Shown: piece by piece, positions 52,568-61,366 of the stretch
Layout: each line of letters opens with the position of its first letter
Position numbering within the stretch: the stretch's first letter is position 1
Assembly (NCBI GenBank): GCA_017445755.1
Contig: JAFSSE010000012.1
Span: 1-64,000 of the forward strand
Length of the DNA: 64,000 nucleotides
Reading direction: 5' to 3'
Source of the DNA: Bacteroidales bacterium
GTDB lineage: Bacteria; Bacteroidota; Bacteroidia; Bacteroidales; UBA932
The notes under the pieces: generated by a model
Told to the model about the DNA's origin: nothing
Database searches by the model: none
The model's input: only the letters and a program-made list of their open reading frames with translations
Made by a program: the position numbers and the translations under genes

Positions 52568-53098
52568 TTATTCAAAGAAGCTGAAATGGACCTTACCGTA
52601 AACCTTCTCCTTCTTGAAACGGGGATGGTCCCTGAATGAATACGTTCCGGGGTGCTCGAGGATGAAGTAGCAGCCGGGATGGAGGATGTCATGGGAAAAA
52701 ACCTTGTCAGGAATAGTGTCCAGGCCCTCAATTGCGTAAGGCGGGTCCGCGAACACGATATCGAATTTTTCCCGGCATAGAGGCAGGAAGTCGAAAACGT
52801 TGTTCCGGACCATGGTGACATTGTCCAGACCGAGACGCCTGGCCTCCGTTTTTATGAAGGAAGCGTTCTCACGGGCCATTTCAACGCAGTAAACCCGGGC
52901 AGCACCGCGGGAGGCGAATTCAAAGGAAATGGCGCCGGTACCTCCGAAGAGGTCCAGCACCTTCAGGTCCTCGAATTCATATTCGTTATCCAGTACATTG
53001 AAAAGCCCTTCCCTCGCGAAATCGGTCGTCGGGCGGGCCTTATAACCCTGAGGCGGGAGGATTGTCTTCCCCTTCAGGCGGCCGCCTATGATCCTCAT
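52568..53098 (-). CDS. rsmD: 16S rRNA (guanine966-N2)-methyltransferase RsmD
   Basis: 176 residues. RIIGGRLKGKTI at the start, RPTTDFAREGLFNVL, SAM-binding VLDLFGGTGAISFE, and catalytic DPPY in IVFADPPYAI define RsmD. It methylates G966 of 16S rRNA. Its ATG overlaps the DUF3822 stop by 4 bases. Confidence 0.95.
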   Translation of the reverse strand: MRIIGGRLKGKTILPPQGYKARPTTDFAREGLFNVLDNEYEFEDLKVLDLFGGTGAISFEFASRGAARVYCVEMARENASFIKTEARRLGLDNVTMVRNNVFDFLPLCREKFDIVFADPPYAIEGLDTIPDKVFSHDILHPGCYFILEHPGTYSFRDHPRFKKEKVYGKVHFSFFE

Positions 53099-53778
53099 AG
53101 CTTGTCCACGGATTTGAAATATCGGTAGAGGGAGAGCTCCTCTTCGTCAGAGACGGGAGTCCGGAGGGTAATTGTCGAAATCTCCGGATTGAGCTGTAGC
53201 TTTTTCAGGGCGAGGAAAATGAAATATTCCGCTGTCGTAAAGTCCGCGGCCTCATAGACATTCGCAAGGAGAAGACTCTTCCCCTGGGCTATGACAAGGT
53301 AGAGATATCCATCCCGGAAAGAGCAGACAATCCGGTTGTAGTCGGGGCAATCCGGAAGGTCACGGAGAAGGAAAAACATCTCCGGAAGCACCTCTGCGGC
53401 CGTTCCGTCGGAACGGAGCACCGTCTGGGCGATGACCCTGGAGAGGGATTCATCTATTGAGGGGGAATAGACCAGTACCGATGCGAAAGAAGGAATGCTG
53501 ACATAGGCGACCTGGTCGGTCTGACGGAGCGGAGAGACCTCGGAGAGAATCTGACGTGCAGTCGAGGGAGAGAAGAACGGCTCCGGGACAAGCGTACATT
53601 TAGGGGTGAAGAGGGATATCTCCACCTCGTCGTAGCGCTTCTGGAACTCGGGCGTAGTAAAAAGGCGCTCAGCGCCCATCCAGCCCGACGCCCAGGCGCG
53701 GGACCCTTCTTCAATAGCGAAAGAATATCCACTCAAGGATACTTGAATGGATATTCTGCTCTGATTCTGCCGTTCCAT
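53095..53778 (-). CDS. DUF3822 family protein
   Basis: 227 residues with no signal peptide. Starts MERQNQSRISIQVSLSGYSFAIEE, as in DUF3822, with an ASKHA-like (actin/RNase H) appearance: two beta-rich halves, each with an alternating strand-helix pattern. The family is restricted to Bacteroidota and regularly lies upstream of rsmD, as here. Function unknown. Located 11 bases after the 53790-54479 gene. Confidence 0.82.
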   Translation of the reverse strand: MERQNQSRISIQVSLSGYSFAIEEGSRAWASGWMGAERLFTTPEFQKRYDEVEISLFTPKCTLVPEPFFSPSTARQILSEVSPLRQTDQVAYVSIPSFASVLVYSPSIDESLSRVIAQTVLRSDGTAAEVLPEMFFLLRDLPDCPDYNRIVCSFRDGYLYLVIAQGKSLLLANVYEAADFTTAEYFIFLALKKLQLNPEISTITLRTPVSDEEELSLYRYFKSVDKL

Positions 53779-53789
53779 AGAAGAGCGGA

Positions 53790-54479
53790 CTACTCCCAGT
53801 TACCGGCGTTGTTGTTAGGTGCGGAAACGCTTCCGACCTGAAGTCCCTTATACCTGTTCTGGGTCTCGCAGTCGGCGTCGAGATTGATTCGGAGCTGGTT
53901 GTCCATACCCTTGAGAAGGGACTTCCAGGGCATCTTCGCCTCGAAGAGGGGAACATCGACACCGGAGACCTTCTTCACGATGGCATCCATTATGACTTCT
54001 TCCTTTCCGGAGAAGGGGATGTATTTCAGCGAGTCGATAACAAAGTCCTCACGGCCGTTGAAGAGAGTATCCTTGACAGCGATAGGAGTCGTAATCGAGA
54101 ATACCAGGGGCATACCCGTCTTGGACAGGGCGAGGAGTTCCTCGTTTGTAATCTTGCGGTTTTTCTTACGGACGGCGGCGGTATTTGCTACAGCCACGGA
54201 GTCATCCTGGGATCCAATCTGCATAACAACCTGCATCTTCCCGGTCTCGTAGAACTGCTTAAGCGAGTCTACGTCGGCGGTATAGTGGCCGGTAACGGAC
54301 TTGAAGGCGACTTCCAGGTCACGGATATCCTTCAGACGCTGTACTGCAACGACCTGGCGGGCATCCTTTTCCTTGTTGAAATTCACCGGTTCCATTATGC
54401 TGCTGTAAAGAAGATACACGAGCCCGACAGCGGCTGCAGCGAGAAGAACCTCAACGATGATTTTAACTGCTTTGTTCAT
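53790..54479 (-). CDS. Membrane-anchored Bacteroidales protein with a pseudopilin-like N-terminus
   Basis: 229 residues: an N-terminal hydrophobic helix (about 6-27), then SIMEPVNFNKEKDARQVVAVQRLKDIRDLEVAFKSVTGHYTADVDSLKQFY. A hydrophobic helix followed by a helix-rich segment with a 'YTADVDSLKQFY' module recalls type II secretion pseudopilins, but no prepilin peptidase site precedes it. The C-terminal half is beta-rich. Conserved in Bacteroidales without known function. It is first in an operon with DUF3822 and rsmD. Confidence 0.7.
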   Translation of the reverse strand: MNKAVKIIVEVLLAAAAVGLVYLLYSSIMEPVNFNKEKDARQVVAVQRLKDIRDLEVAFKSVTGHYTADVDSLKQFYETGKMQVVMQIGSQDDSVAVANTAAVRKKNRKITNEELLALSKTGMPLVFSITTPIAVKDTLFNGREDFVIDSLKYIPFSGKEEVIMDAIVKKVSGVDVPLFEAKMPWKSLLKGMDNQLRINLDADCETQNRYKGLQVGSVSAPNNNAGNWE

Positions 54480-54514
54480 TATGTAACTTTTTATCTTGTT
54501 TCGTAAACACCCTA

Positions 54515-54522
54515 CAAAGTTA
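54515..54522 (-). promoter_or_regulatory. -7 box TAACTTTG
   Basis: Reverse complement matches TAnnTTTG, 35 bases before the ATG at 54479. It drives the DUF3822-rsmD operon. Confidence 0.55.
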
Positions 54523-54554
54523 GGAAAATGATTTATTAATTACAAGAGAATTTG

Positions 54555-54562
54555 TAAATTTG
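54555..54562 (+). promoter_or_regulatory. -7 box TAAATTTG for the DHH phosphoesterase gene
   Basis: Exact TAnnTTTG match 21 bases before the ATG at 54584. Confidence 0.55.
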
Positions 54563-54583
54563 CAAAGCAAACCGATATTCGGG

Positions 54584-55627
54584 ATGGAAGAGATTACAAA
54601 AGCAAAAGTTCAGCAGTTTGACAGTATGCTCCGGGAGGCCCGGTGCGTTACCATCGCCGCCCATGTCAATGCGGACGGCGACGCTGTCGGCAGCTGCTCG
54701 GGCATGCTCCACTACCTTTGTGAAAACCGGGGTCTGGATGCCGTAGTTGCCCTTCCGGACCGGGATGCAGGCGTCTCCTCCTTCCTTATTCCGGAGGAAG
54801 ACCGCCCCTTCTTCCTCTTCCATGGGAGCAATCCCGAGGAGGCGGAGCGAAGGATTGAGGGCAGTGACCTTATCATCCTCCAGGACTGCAACGGATTCAG
54901 CCGCACCGAGGGGCTCGCTTCAGCCCTTGAGAAAGCCCCCGCGAAAAAGGTTCTTATCGATCACCATGTCGGTCCGGAAACGGAGAGTTTCGACCTCGTC
55001 TTCTCGACCTCGGAGGTTTCCTCCGCTTCGGAGCTCCTCTTTTTCATACTCATGGCCCTTCCGGACATCGGCGGTGACGCCGGGAAACTTCCTCAGATGA
55101 CAGGGCTCGCCCTAATGACCGGAATGACGACGGATACCAACAACTTCGCCAACTCGGTCTATCCGACAACCTTTGACATGGCTTCCCGTCTGATTGCCGC
55201 CGGCGTCGACAGGGATTCCATCCTCGGCCAGCTGTACTTCAGTTACAAGGAGAACCGGCTCCGCCTCATGGGTTTCCTTCTCAGCAAGATGACGATTACC
55301 CCCGAAGGGGTCGCATACATGATCCTGACGCGGAGAAACCTCGCCCATTTCGGGATTTCCGAAGGGGAAACCGAGGGATTTGTCAACCTGCCGCTCTCCA
55401 TCAAGGAAGTCAGGATGAGCGTTTTCCTGAAACAGGACAACGGCTGCTTCCGCGTCTCAACCCGTTCCAAAAAAGGTGTGTCCGCCCGGAAGTTCGCCGA
55501 GCGGTACTTCAATGGCGGCGGCCATGAAAACGCGGCCGGAGGACGACTCTACTTCTCCGACGAGATATCCTCCATCCGCGACGTCGTTGCCTACCTGGAA
55601 CAATCGATAAACGACTTTTTCGCATGA
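54584..55627 (+). CDS. DHH/DHHA1 phosphoesterase (NrnA-type oligoribonuclease/pAp phosphatase)
   Basis: 347 residues from the ATG at 54584. The DHH domain has AAHVNADGDAVGS, LIILQDCNG and LIDHHVG, followed by GMTTDTNNFANS. The DHHA1 domain ends with GVSARKFAERYFNGGGHENAAGG, which binds the phosphate. It probably degrades nanoRNAs, pGpG or pAp. Tight operon with two FKBP-like lipoproteins; its stop overlaps the next start by 4 bases. Confidence 0.9.
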   Translation: MEEITKAKVQQFDSMLREARCVTIAAHVNADGDAVGSCSGMLHYLCENRGLDAVVALPDRDAGVSSFLIPEEDRPFFLFHGSNPEEAERRIEGSDLIILQDCNGFSRTEGLASALEKAPAKKVLIDHHVGPETESFDLVFSTSEVSSASELLFFILMALPDIGGDAGKLPQMTGLALMTGMTTDTNNFANSVYPTTFDMASRLIAAGVDRDSILGQLYFSYKENRLRLMGFLLSKMTITPEGVAYMILTRRNLAHFGISEGETEGFVNLPLSIKEVRMSVFLKQDNGCFRVSTRSKKGVSARKFAERYFNGGGHENAAGGRLYFSDEISSIRDVVAYLEQSINDFFA

Positions 55628-56145
55628 AACGGAATATAATCCTCATTCTGGCGGTCCTCGCGTTATTCTCCTGCGCCAAACAGCAGCAGGAGAACTACTA
55701 CGCCAGCCAGGAGGCCCAGATTGAAAGATTCGTCAACGCCGCAGGCGGGGTCAGGACCGTCCATAACGGCGGCGCGACGCGCGTTGTCATTGCGGAGGGG
55801 ACCACGGCGGACTCTCTCGCCGCAAACGGTGTGGTTTCCTTCTACTATGCAGGATATATTCTGTCCGGGACCTCCGTTTCCTCCTCCAACCTCTTCGACA
55901 CCAACAATGAAAACCTGAACTGGCCGGTCAGCGATTCCACCTCGTTCAATATCCTCACCGTAAAACTCGACGAGGAGCCGCTCCTTCCCGGACTGAAGAG
56001 CGGTCTTACCGGGGTAAAGGGCGGAGAGGAGAGTTATATCCTCTTCACCGGAAAATACGGCTACGGGAATCACTCGTCAGGCACGATTCCTGCAAATGCA
56101 TCTCTCGTCTATCATATTTGGGTAGAAAGCATATCAAACGAATAA
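55624..56145 (+). CDS. FKBP-type peptidyl-prolyl isomerase-like lipoprotein
   Basis: 173 residues. Lipobox FSCAKQ (Cys17). The FKBP-like fold is suggested by GVVSFYYAGYILSGTSVSSSNLFDTNN, LLPGLKSGLTGVKGGEESYILFTGKYGYG and SGTIPANASLVYHIWV, the last two corresponding to the classic active-site loop and final strand. Several aromatic active-site positions differ, so isomerase activity is uncertain. Periplasmic side of a membrane. Confidence 0.8.
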   Translation: MKRNIILILAVLALFSCAKQQQENYYASQEAQIERFVNAAGGVRTVHNGGATRVVIAEGTTADSLAANGVVSFYYAGYILSGTSVSSSNLFDTNNENLNWPVSDSTSFNILTVKLDEEPLLPGLKSGLTGVKGGEESYILFTGKYGYGNHSSGTIPANASLVYHIWVESISNE

Positions 56146-56155
56146 ATTACTGGAA

Positions 56156-57199
56156 ATGAATAATATATCTAGATCATTAACCCTCTCCGCCCTGGCCGTG
56201 CTCATCCTTTCCGGCTGTGCAAAGGAAACCACCACGGCCCCGAATTTCGCGGCAAAGCTGTACTTCGACTCCTGGATTCAGGTCTGGCAGAGCGATCATG
56301 GCAATTCCGCCCGGGAAGCCGGAAACGGCATCTGGATCCTCGAAGAAGAGGTCGGGACGGGTGATACCTACGCCGACAGCTGCATGTTCGCAAACCTCGA
56401 CTATACCATTACGGACCTGCAGGGAAATGTATCCGGAACTACTTATGAGTCAGTAGCAAAGCGAGTTGGTACCTATAACAAGTCCTACTACTATGGACCG
56501 AAAATCAGCATAATCCAGGAAGGCGGCTGCTACGCAGGCCTCCAGGACGCCCTCTCCGGGATGAAGATCGGCGGAAGAAGGAAGGTCGCTATCCCCTCCT
56601 GGCTGATGACAACAGCCCGCTACGACTCCCCTGACGGCTATCTCGCCGTAACCACCAATATCAACCCCGCAATCTACGACATCACCTTACGGGAGCAGAT
56701 TTACAATATTTACGACTGGGAAACCGACTCCCTGGACGTTTACGCAAAGAAATTCATGAACGGAGCCGACTCGACCTTCTTCGCCGGAGATTCGACAGCC
56801 GCCCGCTACGGTTTCTACTTCGAGCCCCTCAACACCGGCTATGCCGAGGAGAAGCTTCCCTCCGATACTACCTTCAAGATCAATTACGTAGCCCGGCTCC
56901 TGAACGGCCAGGTCTTCGACACCACAATCGCCGATACCGCAAAGGTCTGGAACCTTTATGACCCCACAAAGACCTACAAGAGCGTGGAAGTCACCCTCAG
57001 CGAGAACGTCAACGAAATCACCATGAACGAGAGTTCAAACCTGCTCCTGGGGTTCCAGGCGGGCTGCGCAATGCTCCATAAGGGGATGAAAGGAAGGGTT
57101 GCCTTCTACTCGTCCTACGGATACACCTACAGCGGCACCGGATCGGCGGTTCCTCCGTTCTCTCCCCTGGTTTTTGACCTCTTCTATACGGAGGAGTAA
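56156..57199 (+). CDS. Tandem FKBP-like lipoprotein
   Basis: 347 residues. Lipobox LSGCAKE. Two FKBP-like units: the first (about 45-175) includes LQDALSGMKIGGRRKVAIPSWL, and the second (about 215-345) includes TFKINYVARLLNGQVFDTT, LGFQAGCAMLHKGMKGRVAFYSSYGYTYSG and PPFSPLVFDLF. The first unit lacks a recognisable GxGxxxxPxxxxL end, so it may have a structural role. Located 10 bases after the single-domain FKBP gene; it probably arose by duplication. Confidence 0.75.
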   Translation: MNNISRSLTLSALAVLILSGCAKETTTAPNFAAKLYFDSWIQVWQSDHGNSAREAGNGIWILEEEVGTGDTYADSCMFANLDYTITDLQGNVSGTTYESVAKRVGTYNKSYYYGPKISIIQEGGCYAGLQDALSGMKIGGRRKVAIPSWLMTTARYDSPDGYLAVTTNINPAIYDITLREQIYNIYDWETDSLDVYAKKFMNGADSTFFAGDSTAARYGFYFEPLNTGYAEEKLPSDTTFKINYVARLLNGQVFDTTIADTAKVWNLYDPTKTYKSVEVTLSENVNEITMNESSNLLLGFQAGCAMLHKGMKGRVAFYSSYGYTYSGTGSAVPPFSPLVFDLFYTEE

Positions 57200-57202
57200 C
57201 GG

Positions 57203-58600
57203 ATGGCAGCACAGAGCGCACCGACCGAACTCGGAACCAAAAGCATCAACTCCCTCATACGGCAATACGCAGTCCCTGGCATAATAGCCATGACCGCGTC
57301 GTCCCTTTACAATATGGTCGACAGCATTTTCATCGGCCATATCCCCCAGGCGGGGGCGCTGGCGATATCCGGACTTGCCGTCACCTTCCCCCTGATGAAC
57401 ATTTCCGCCGCCCTCGGCACCCTGGTCGGTGTCGGCGCAGCGACGATGATTTCGGTCCTCCTGGGCCAGAAAAACTACGGGACTGCAGGAAAGGTCCTCT
57501 CCAACGAAGTGACCCTGAACATAATTGTAGGCCTTGTTTTCACGGTGGCGACCCTGCTTTTCATGGATCCCATCCTGCTGTTTTTCGGGGCGAGCCAGAA
57601 CACCCTTCCCTACGCCCGGGACTACATGGTCATCATTTCCATAGGCAACGTCTTCACCCACCTCTACTTCGGGCTCAACAGCGTAATCCGATCCTCCGGA
57701 AATCCGCGGCTGGCGATGAACCTGACCCTGTTTACGGTCATTTCAAACGCCATTTTGGACCCGGTCTTCATCTTTGTCCTCGGAATGGGCATCCGCGGAG
57801 CCGCCCTTGCAACCGTAATCTGCCAGATTGCGGCCCTGGCCTATACTCTATACTATTTCTTCGACAGGAAGAAATTCCTCCACCTGGACCGCCGCCGTCC
57901 GCTCCAGCTCGACTGGCGCATCGCCAAGGACTCCCTCGCAATTGGCATGGGCCCCTTCCTTATGAACCTCGCGAGCTGCATCGTCGTACTGTTCATAAAC
58001 AACCAGCTGCTCAAATACGGCGGGGACCTCGCCATTGGCGCCTACGGAATCGCCAACCGGATTTCCTTCCTCTTCGCCATGGTGGTGGTCGGTTTCAACC
58101 ACGGCATGCAGCCGATTGCCGGCTACAACTACGGAGCAAGGCAGTACTCCAGGGTCCGGGAAGTATATGTAAAAACCTCCCTCTGGGCCACTGCAGTAAT
58201 GACTGTCGGTTTCATTATCTCGGAATTCCTTTCCGCACCGGCCGTATCGCTCTTTACCCATGACCCCGAGCTGACCGCCCTTGCGGAACGCGGAATCCGG
58301 CAAATGAACATAGTCTTCCCCATCATCGGCTTCCAGATGGTCACGACAAACCTCTTCCAATGCCTCGGAATGGTACAGAAGTCCATCTTCCTTTCCCTTA
58401 CGCGGCAGCTTCTTTTCCTCGTGCCCTGCGTCTATATCCTTCCCTCCCTCATGGGTTCGGAGGCGGGCGTCTGGTACAGTTTCCCTATTTCCGATTTCCT
58501 TGCATCGGTTCTGACCGCCATCTTCGCCGTTGACCTTCTCCGTAAGCTCGGCCATCTGAAAGACGGTGACGACCCCTCAATCCTCGGCAGCAAAATATGA
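57203..58600 (+). CDS. MATE-family efflux transporter
   Basis: 465 residues, twelve hydrophobic helices in two halves. MATE markers include PGIIAMTASSLYNMVDSIFIGHI, GLNSVIRSSGNPRLAMNL, DPVFIFVLGMGIRGAALAT and GFNHGMQPIAGYNYGARQYSRVRE. It exports drugs or metabolites with Na+ or H+. Located 3 bases after the FKBP gene, and overlaps the following kinase-like gene by 4 bases (ATGA). Confidence 0.93.
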   Translation: MAAQSAPTELGTKSINSLIRQYAVPGIIAMTASSLYNMVDSIFIGHIPQAGALAISGLAVTFPLMNISAALGTLVGVGAATMISVLLGQKNYGTAGKVLSNEVTLNIIVGLVFTVATLLFMDPILLFFGASQNTLPYARDYMVIISIGNVFTHLYFGLNSVIRSSGNPRLAMNLTLFTVISNAILDPVFIFVLGMGIRGAALATVICQIAALAYTLYYFFDRKKFLHLDRRRPLQLDWRIAKDSLAIGMGPFLMNLASCIVVLFINNQLLKYGGDLAIGAYGIANRISFLFAMVVVGFNHGMQPIAGYNYGARQYSRVREVYVKTSLWATAVMTVGFIISEFLSAPAVSLFTHDPELTALAERGIRQMNIVFPIIGFQMVTTNLFQCLGMVQKSIFLSLTRQLLFLVPCVYILPSLMGSEAGVWYSFPISDFLASVLTAIFAVDLLRKLGHLKDGDDPSILGSKI

Positions 58601-59205
58601 AAACCCTTATCACAATAGGACGCTCCTTTGGCAGCGGAGGCGGCTTTGTCGCCCAGGAGATTGGCCGCCGTCTCGGCATCAAAGTCTGGGACAACGACCT
58701 GATTTCCAAGGCCGCGGAAGAAAGCGGCTTCTCAAAGGACCTTTTCGCCCGCAGCGACGAGTCGAAAAGCGCCTTCTCACTCTCGAGCTTCTTCGCTTCA
58801 TGGAGGTTCGGCCAGGCCCAGGACTACGTCGGCTCCGACGCCCTCTTCAGAATCCAGAGCGAGGTGATCCGCCGCATCGCCTCTGAGGGTTCCGCCATTT
58901 TTGTCGGACGCTGCTCCGACTACATTCTGAGGGACATGGATACTCTCGACGTCTTTGTCGCGGCCCCTTCGGAGTACCGTATAGAGAGGGTGGCCCAGAG
59001 GGAGAACATGACTCCCGAACAGGCCGAAGAGCTTATCCGGAAAAAGGACCGCACGAGGCAGGCATATTACAATTTCTTCACCTTCGGGAACTGGGGCTCG
59101 GCAGACGGATACGACCTCTGCGTCGACAGCTCAATCCTCGGTATCGAAGGGACTGCGGACTTTATTATCGAATTCGGCAGGAGGGCAGGAAAGATTGATG
59201 GGTAG
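58597..59205 (+). CDS. Cytidylate kinase-like family protein
   Basis: 202 residues. A P-loop-like start, LITIGRSFGSGGGFVAQEIGRRLGI, then GSAIFVGRCSDYILRDM and QRENMTPEQAEELIRKKDRTRQAYYNFF. This family is widespread and distinct from Cmk proper; the nucleotide substrate is unproven. It overlaps the MATE gene by 4 bases and the next gene by 8. Confidence 0.85.
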   Translation: MKTLITIGRSFGSGGGFVAQEIGRRLGIKVWDNDLISKAAEESGFSKDLFARSDESKSAFSLSSFFASWRFGQAQDYVGSDALFRIQSEVIRRIASEGSAIFVGRCSDYILRDMDTLDVFVAAPSEYRIERVAQRENMTPEQAEELIRKKDRTRQAYYNFFTFGNWGSADGYDLCVDSSILGIEGTADFIIEFGRRAGKIDG

Positions 59206-60442
59206 GAAGGTGCTCGCTTCCGTTATTCTGTCTCTCGTGGCGCTGGTCGCCGCGGGACAGTACCGCTATCCCGTATCCATCAACGAAATGCTCTCCAACA
59301 GCATGTCCGAGACGCCTGAGCTTAAAAAGATGGATGAGAAGATCGACAGCTTCATGACCTTCTGGGGAATCCGAGGAGCATCGCTGAGCATAATGCGGGG
59401 AGATTCCCTGCTCTTTTCAAAGGGCTACGGCTGGGCGGACAAGGAAAGGGGACGAAGGATGGAACCCGGAACCACAATGCGCCTTGCCTCCGTTTCGAAA
59501 CTCCTGACCGCCGTAGGTATAATGACCCTCCAGGAAAAAGGGCTCCTGAATATCCAGAGCCCCGTTTTCGGACCTTACGGCATCCTCAGTGAATACGACC
59601 GGTACATCCGGGATGACAACTATTACCTTATTACCGTCGAGCACCTGCTCCGCCACCAGGGCGGTTTCACCCGGCGTTTCGGGGACCCCATGTTCTCGAC
59701 CCAGCAGCTGATGCGGCAGCACGGCCTGACTAGCCCGCCGGATGCCGAGACCATCCTTCGGACCCAGCTCCCCTACCGCCTCGACTTCGAGCCAGGGACA
59801 TCGACCTACTACTCCAATCTGGGATACCTCCTGCTTTCGCTTATAATTGAGAAAACCAGCGGCAAGAGCTATGAGCAGTTCATGCAGGAGGAGGTCTTTG
59901 AAAAGGCCGGCTGCTATGACTTCCATATCGCCGGAAACTACTACAAGGACCGCTACAATGGGGAAAGCCGCTATTACATGCAGGCCGACAGCGAACCTGT
60001 CCCGGATATTTCCGGGAGCGGAAACCTGGTGGAGAAATGCTACGGAGGAAACGATCTTCCGACCCTTTCAGGGGCCGGTGCATGGGTCGGGTCCACGCCG
60101 GAACTCGCCCGTCTTGTCGCCTCCATAGACGGCATTCTCCGGGTTCCGGACCTCCTCGGTTTTTTCAGCATCTACCAGATGACCCAGCGGCTCGGGGATG
60201 AGATTTACCCTCTCGGCTGGATTGACGCGACTTCCGAAGGGGAACTTACCCGTACCGGATCCTTCTCCGGGACTTCCGCCCTCATCAAATACTATCCCGA
60301 CGGGGAGTGCTGGATAATGGTCACAAACACCAGCACCTGGCGCGGCTCCCGGTTCACGAAGAACACCTCCGGCTTCTTCAATAAGCTGAGGCCCCGCTTC
60401 TCGGATAAACTCCCGAAGCAGGACCTCTTCATCAAACGGTAA
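59198..60442 (+). CDS. Serine hydrolase of the beta-lactamase (class C/DD-peptidase) family
   Basis: 414 residues from the ATG at 59198; a TTG three bases upstream is less likely. A signal peptide ends near VAAGQ. SVSK (SxxK) is near residue 97, and TYYSNLGY carries YxN. The C-terminal third of the domain has SGAGAWVGSTPELARLV and a TRTGSFSGTSALI region in the place of the KTG box. Probably a periplasmic esterase or D-aminopeptidase-like hydrolase rather than a true resistance enzyme. Last gene of the MATE cluster and convergent with ptb. Confidence 0.88.
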   Translation: MGRKVLASVILSLVALVAAGQYRYPVSINEMLSNSMSETPELKKMDEKIDSFMTFWGIRGASLSIMRGDSLLFSKGYGWADKERGRRMEPGTTMRLASVSKLLTAVGIMTLQEKGLLNIQSPVFGPYGILSEYDRYIRDDNYYLITVEHLLRHQGGFTRRFGDPMFSTQQLMRQHGLTSPPDAETILRTQLPYRLDFEPGTSTYYSNLGYLLLSLIIEKTSGKSYEQFMQEEVFEKAGCYDFHIAGNYYKDRYNGESRYYMQADSEPVPDISGSGNLVEKCYGGNDLPTLSGAGAWVGSTPELARLVASIDGILRVPDLLGFFSIYQMTQRLGDEIYPLGWIDATSEGELTRTGSFSGTSALIKYYPDGECWIMVTNTSTWRGSRFTKNTSGFFNKLRPRFSDKLPKQDLFIKR

Positions 60443-60450
60443 AAAACCTC

Positions 60451-61362
60451 TTATTTCACGACGGACATAACCGCCTCGGCGATCGAATTAAGCTTCGTAT
60501 CGACGGTATCGGCGCGGCTCGCGAGAACGCAAGGGACCTTTGTACCGACGAGCATACCCGCCTGGCGGACGCCGGAGGCAAGCTTGGAATTGGTCTTCCA
60601 GAATACGTTGGCGGACTCGATGTTCGGGAAGAGGATGCAGTCTGCATCTCCCGCAACCGGGCTCTCAAGTTTCTTGATTTCAACCGATTCCCTGTCAATA
60701 GCTACGTCAAGGGCAAGAGGGCCGTCACCGACGCAGCCCTTGATCTGGCCGCGGTCGCACATCTTTGCGAGCATGGCGGCCTCAATGCATGCGGGCATCG
60801 AATCGAGCATCTGCTCGGAAGCGGCGAGGAAGGCGATCTTCGGCTTTGCAATGCCGAAGGACCTGGCGACTCCGACGAGGAAGCCGGCGATCTTGACCTT
60901 CTGGCGGAAATCCGGGAGCGGAACGACGGCCATATCGCTCATGAAGATGAGCTTGTGGTACATCGGGTTCTCGAGGACCGCAACGTGGCTCAGAAGCCCC
61001 TTCGGAGGAAGGAGACCGGTCTCCTTGTTCAGGATGGCGCGGAGGAACTTGTCGGTGGAGCAGAGTCCCTTCATAAGGACGTCGCCTTCTCCGTCATGGA
61101 CCAACCTGACCGCCTCGGCGACCGCCTTGAGCTCGTCCTTTATATCGACAATGGTAAACTTCCCGACGTCGATTCCCCTTTCCTCGCAGACCTTTTTGAT
61201 AAGGTCCTCGTCGCCGGTAAGGGTCACGGTGACAAATCCGAGGTCTGTTGCCTTGGAAGCCGCTTCAATGGTGTGCTCATCGACAGCCCACGCTGCCACC
61301 ATCCGCTTGCAGATGTTCTTCGCCTTGAGCTCGGCAAAGAGGTCGTTGAATGTCTTTATCAT
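60451..61362 (-). CDS. ptb: Phosphate butyryltransferase (Ptb-type phosphate acyltransferase)
   Basis: 303 residues from the ATG at 61362. It matches clostridial Ptb along its length: MIKTFNDLFAELK start, VLMKGLCSTDKFLRAILNKETGL, LSHVAVLENP, DRGQIKGCVGDGPLALDVAI and a final VLASRADTVDTKLNSIAEA. It interconverts an acyl-CoA and acyl-phosphate. It follows a kinase gene after 4 bases. Because the partner is acetate-kinase-like, the real substrate could be acetyl-, propionyl- or butyryl-CoA. Confidence 0.9.
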   Translation of the reverse strand: MIKTFNDLFAELKAKNICKRMVAAWAVDEHTIEAASKATDLGFVTVTLTGDEDLIKKVCEERGIDVGKFTIVDIKDELKAVAEAVRLVHDGEGDVLMKGLCSTDKFLRAILNKETGLLPPKGLLSHVAVLENPMYHKLIFMSDMAVVPLPDFRQKVKIAGFLVGVARSFGIAKPKIAFLAASEQMLDSMPACIEAAMLAKMCDRGQIKGCVGDGPLALDVAIDRESVEIKKLESPVAGDADCILFPNIESANVFWKTNSKLASGVRQAGMLVGTKVPCVLASRADTVDTKLNSIAEAVMSVVK

Positions 61363-61366
61363 GTTA

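Noticed and set aside
59198-60442. Beta-lactamase resistance gene
   Set aside because: It has SxxK and YxN, but the KTG-like box is altered and this broad family is mostly esterases and peptidases.
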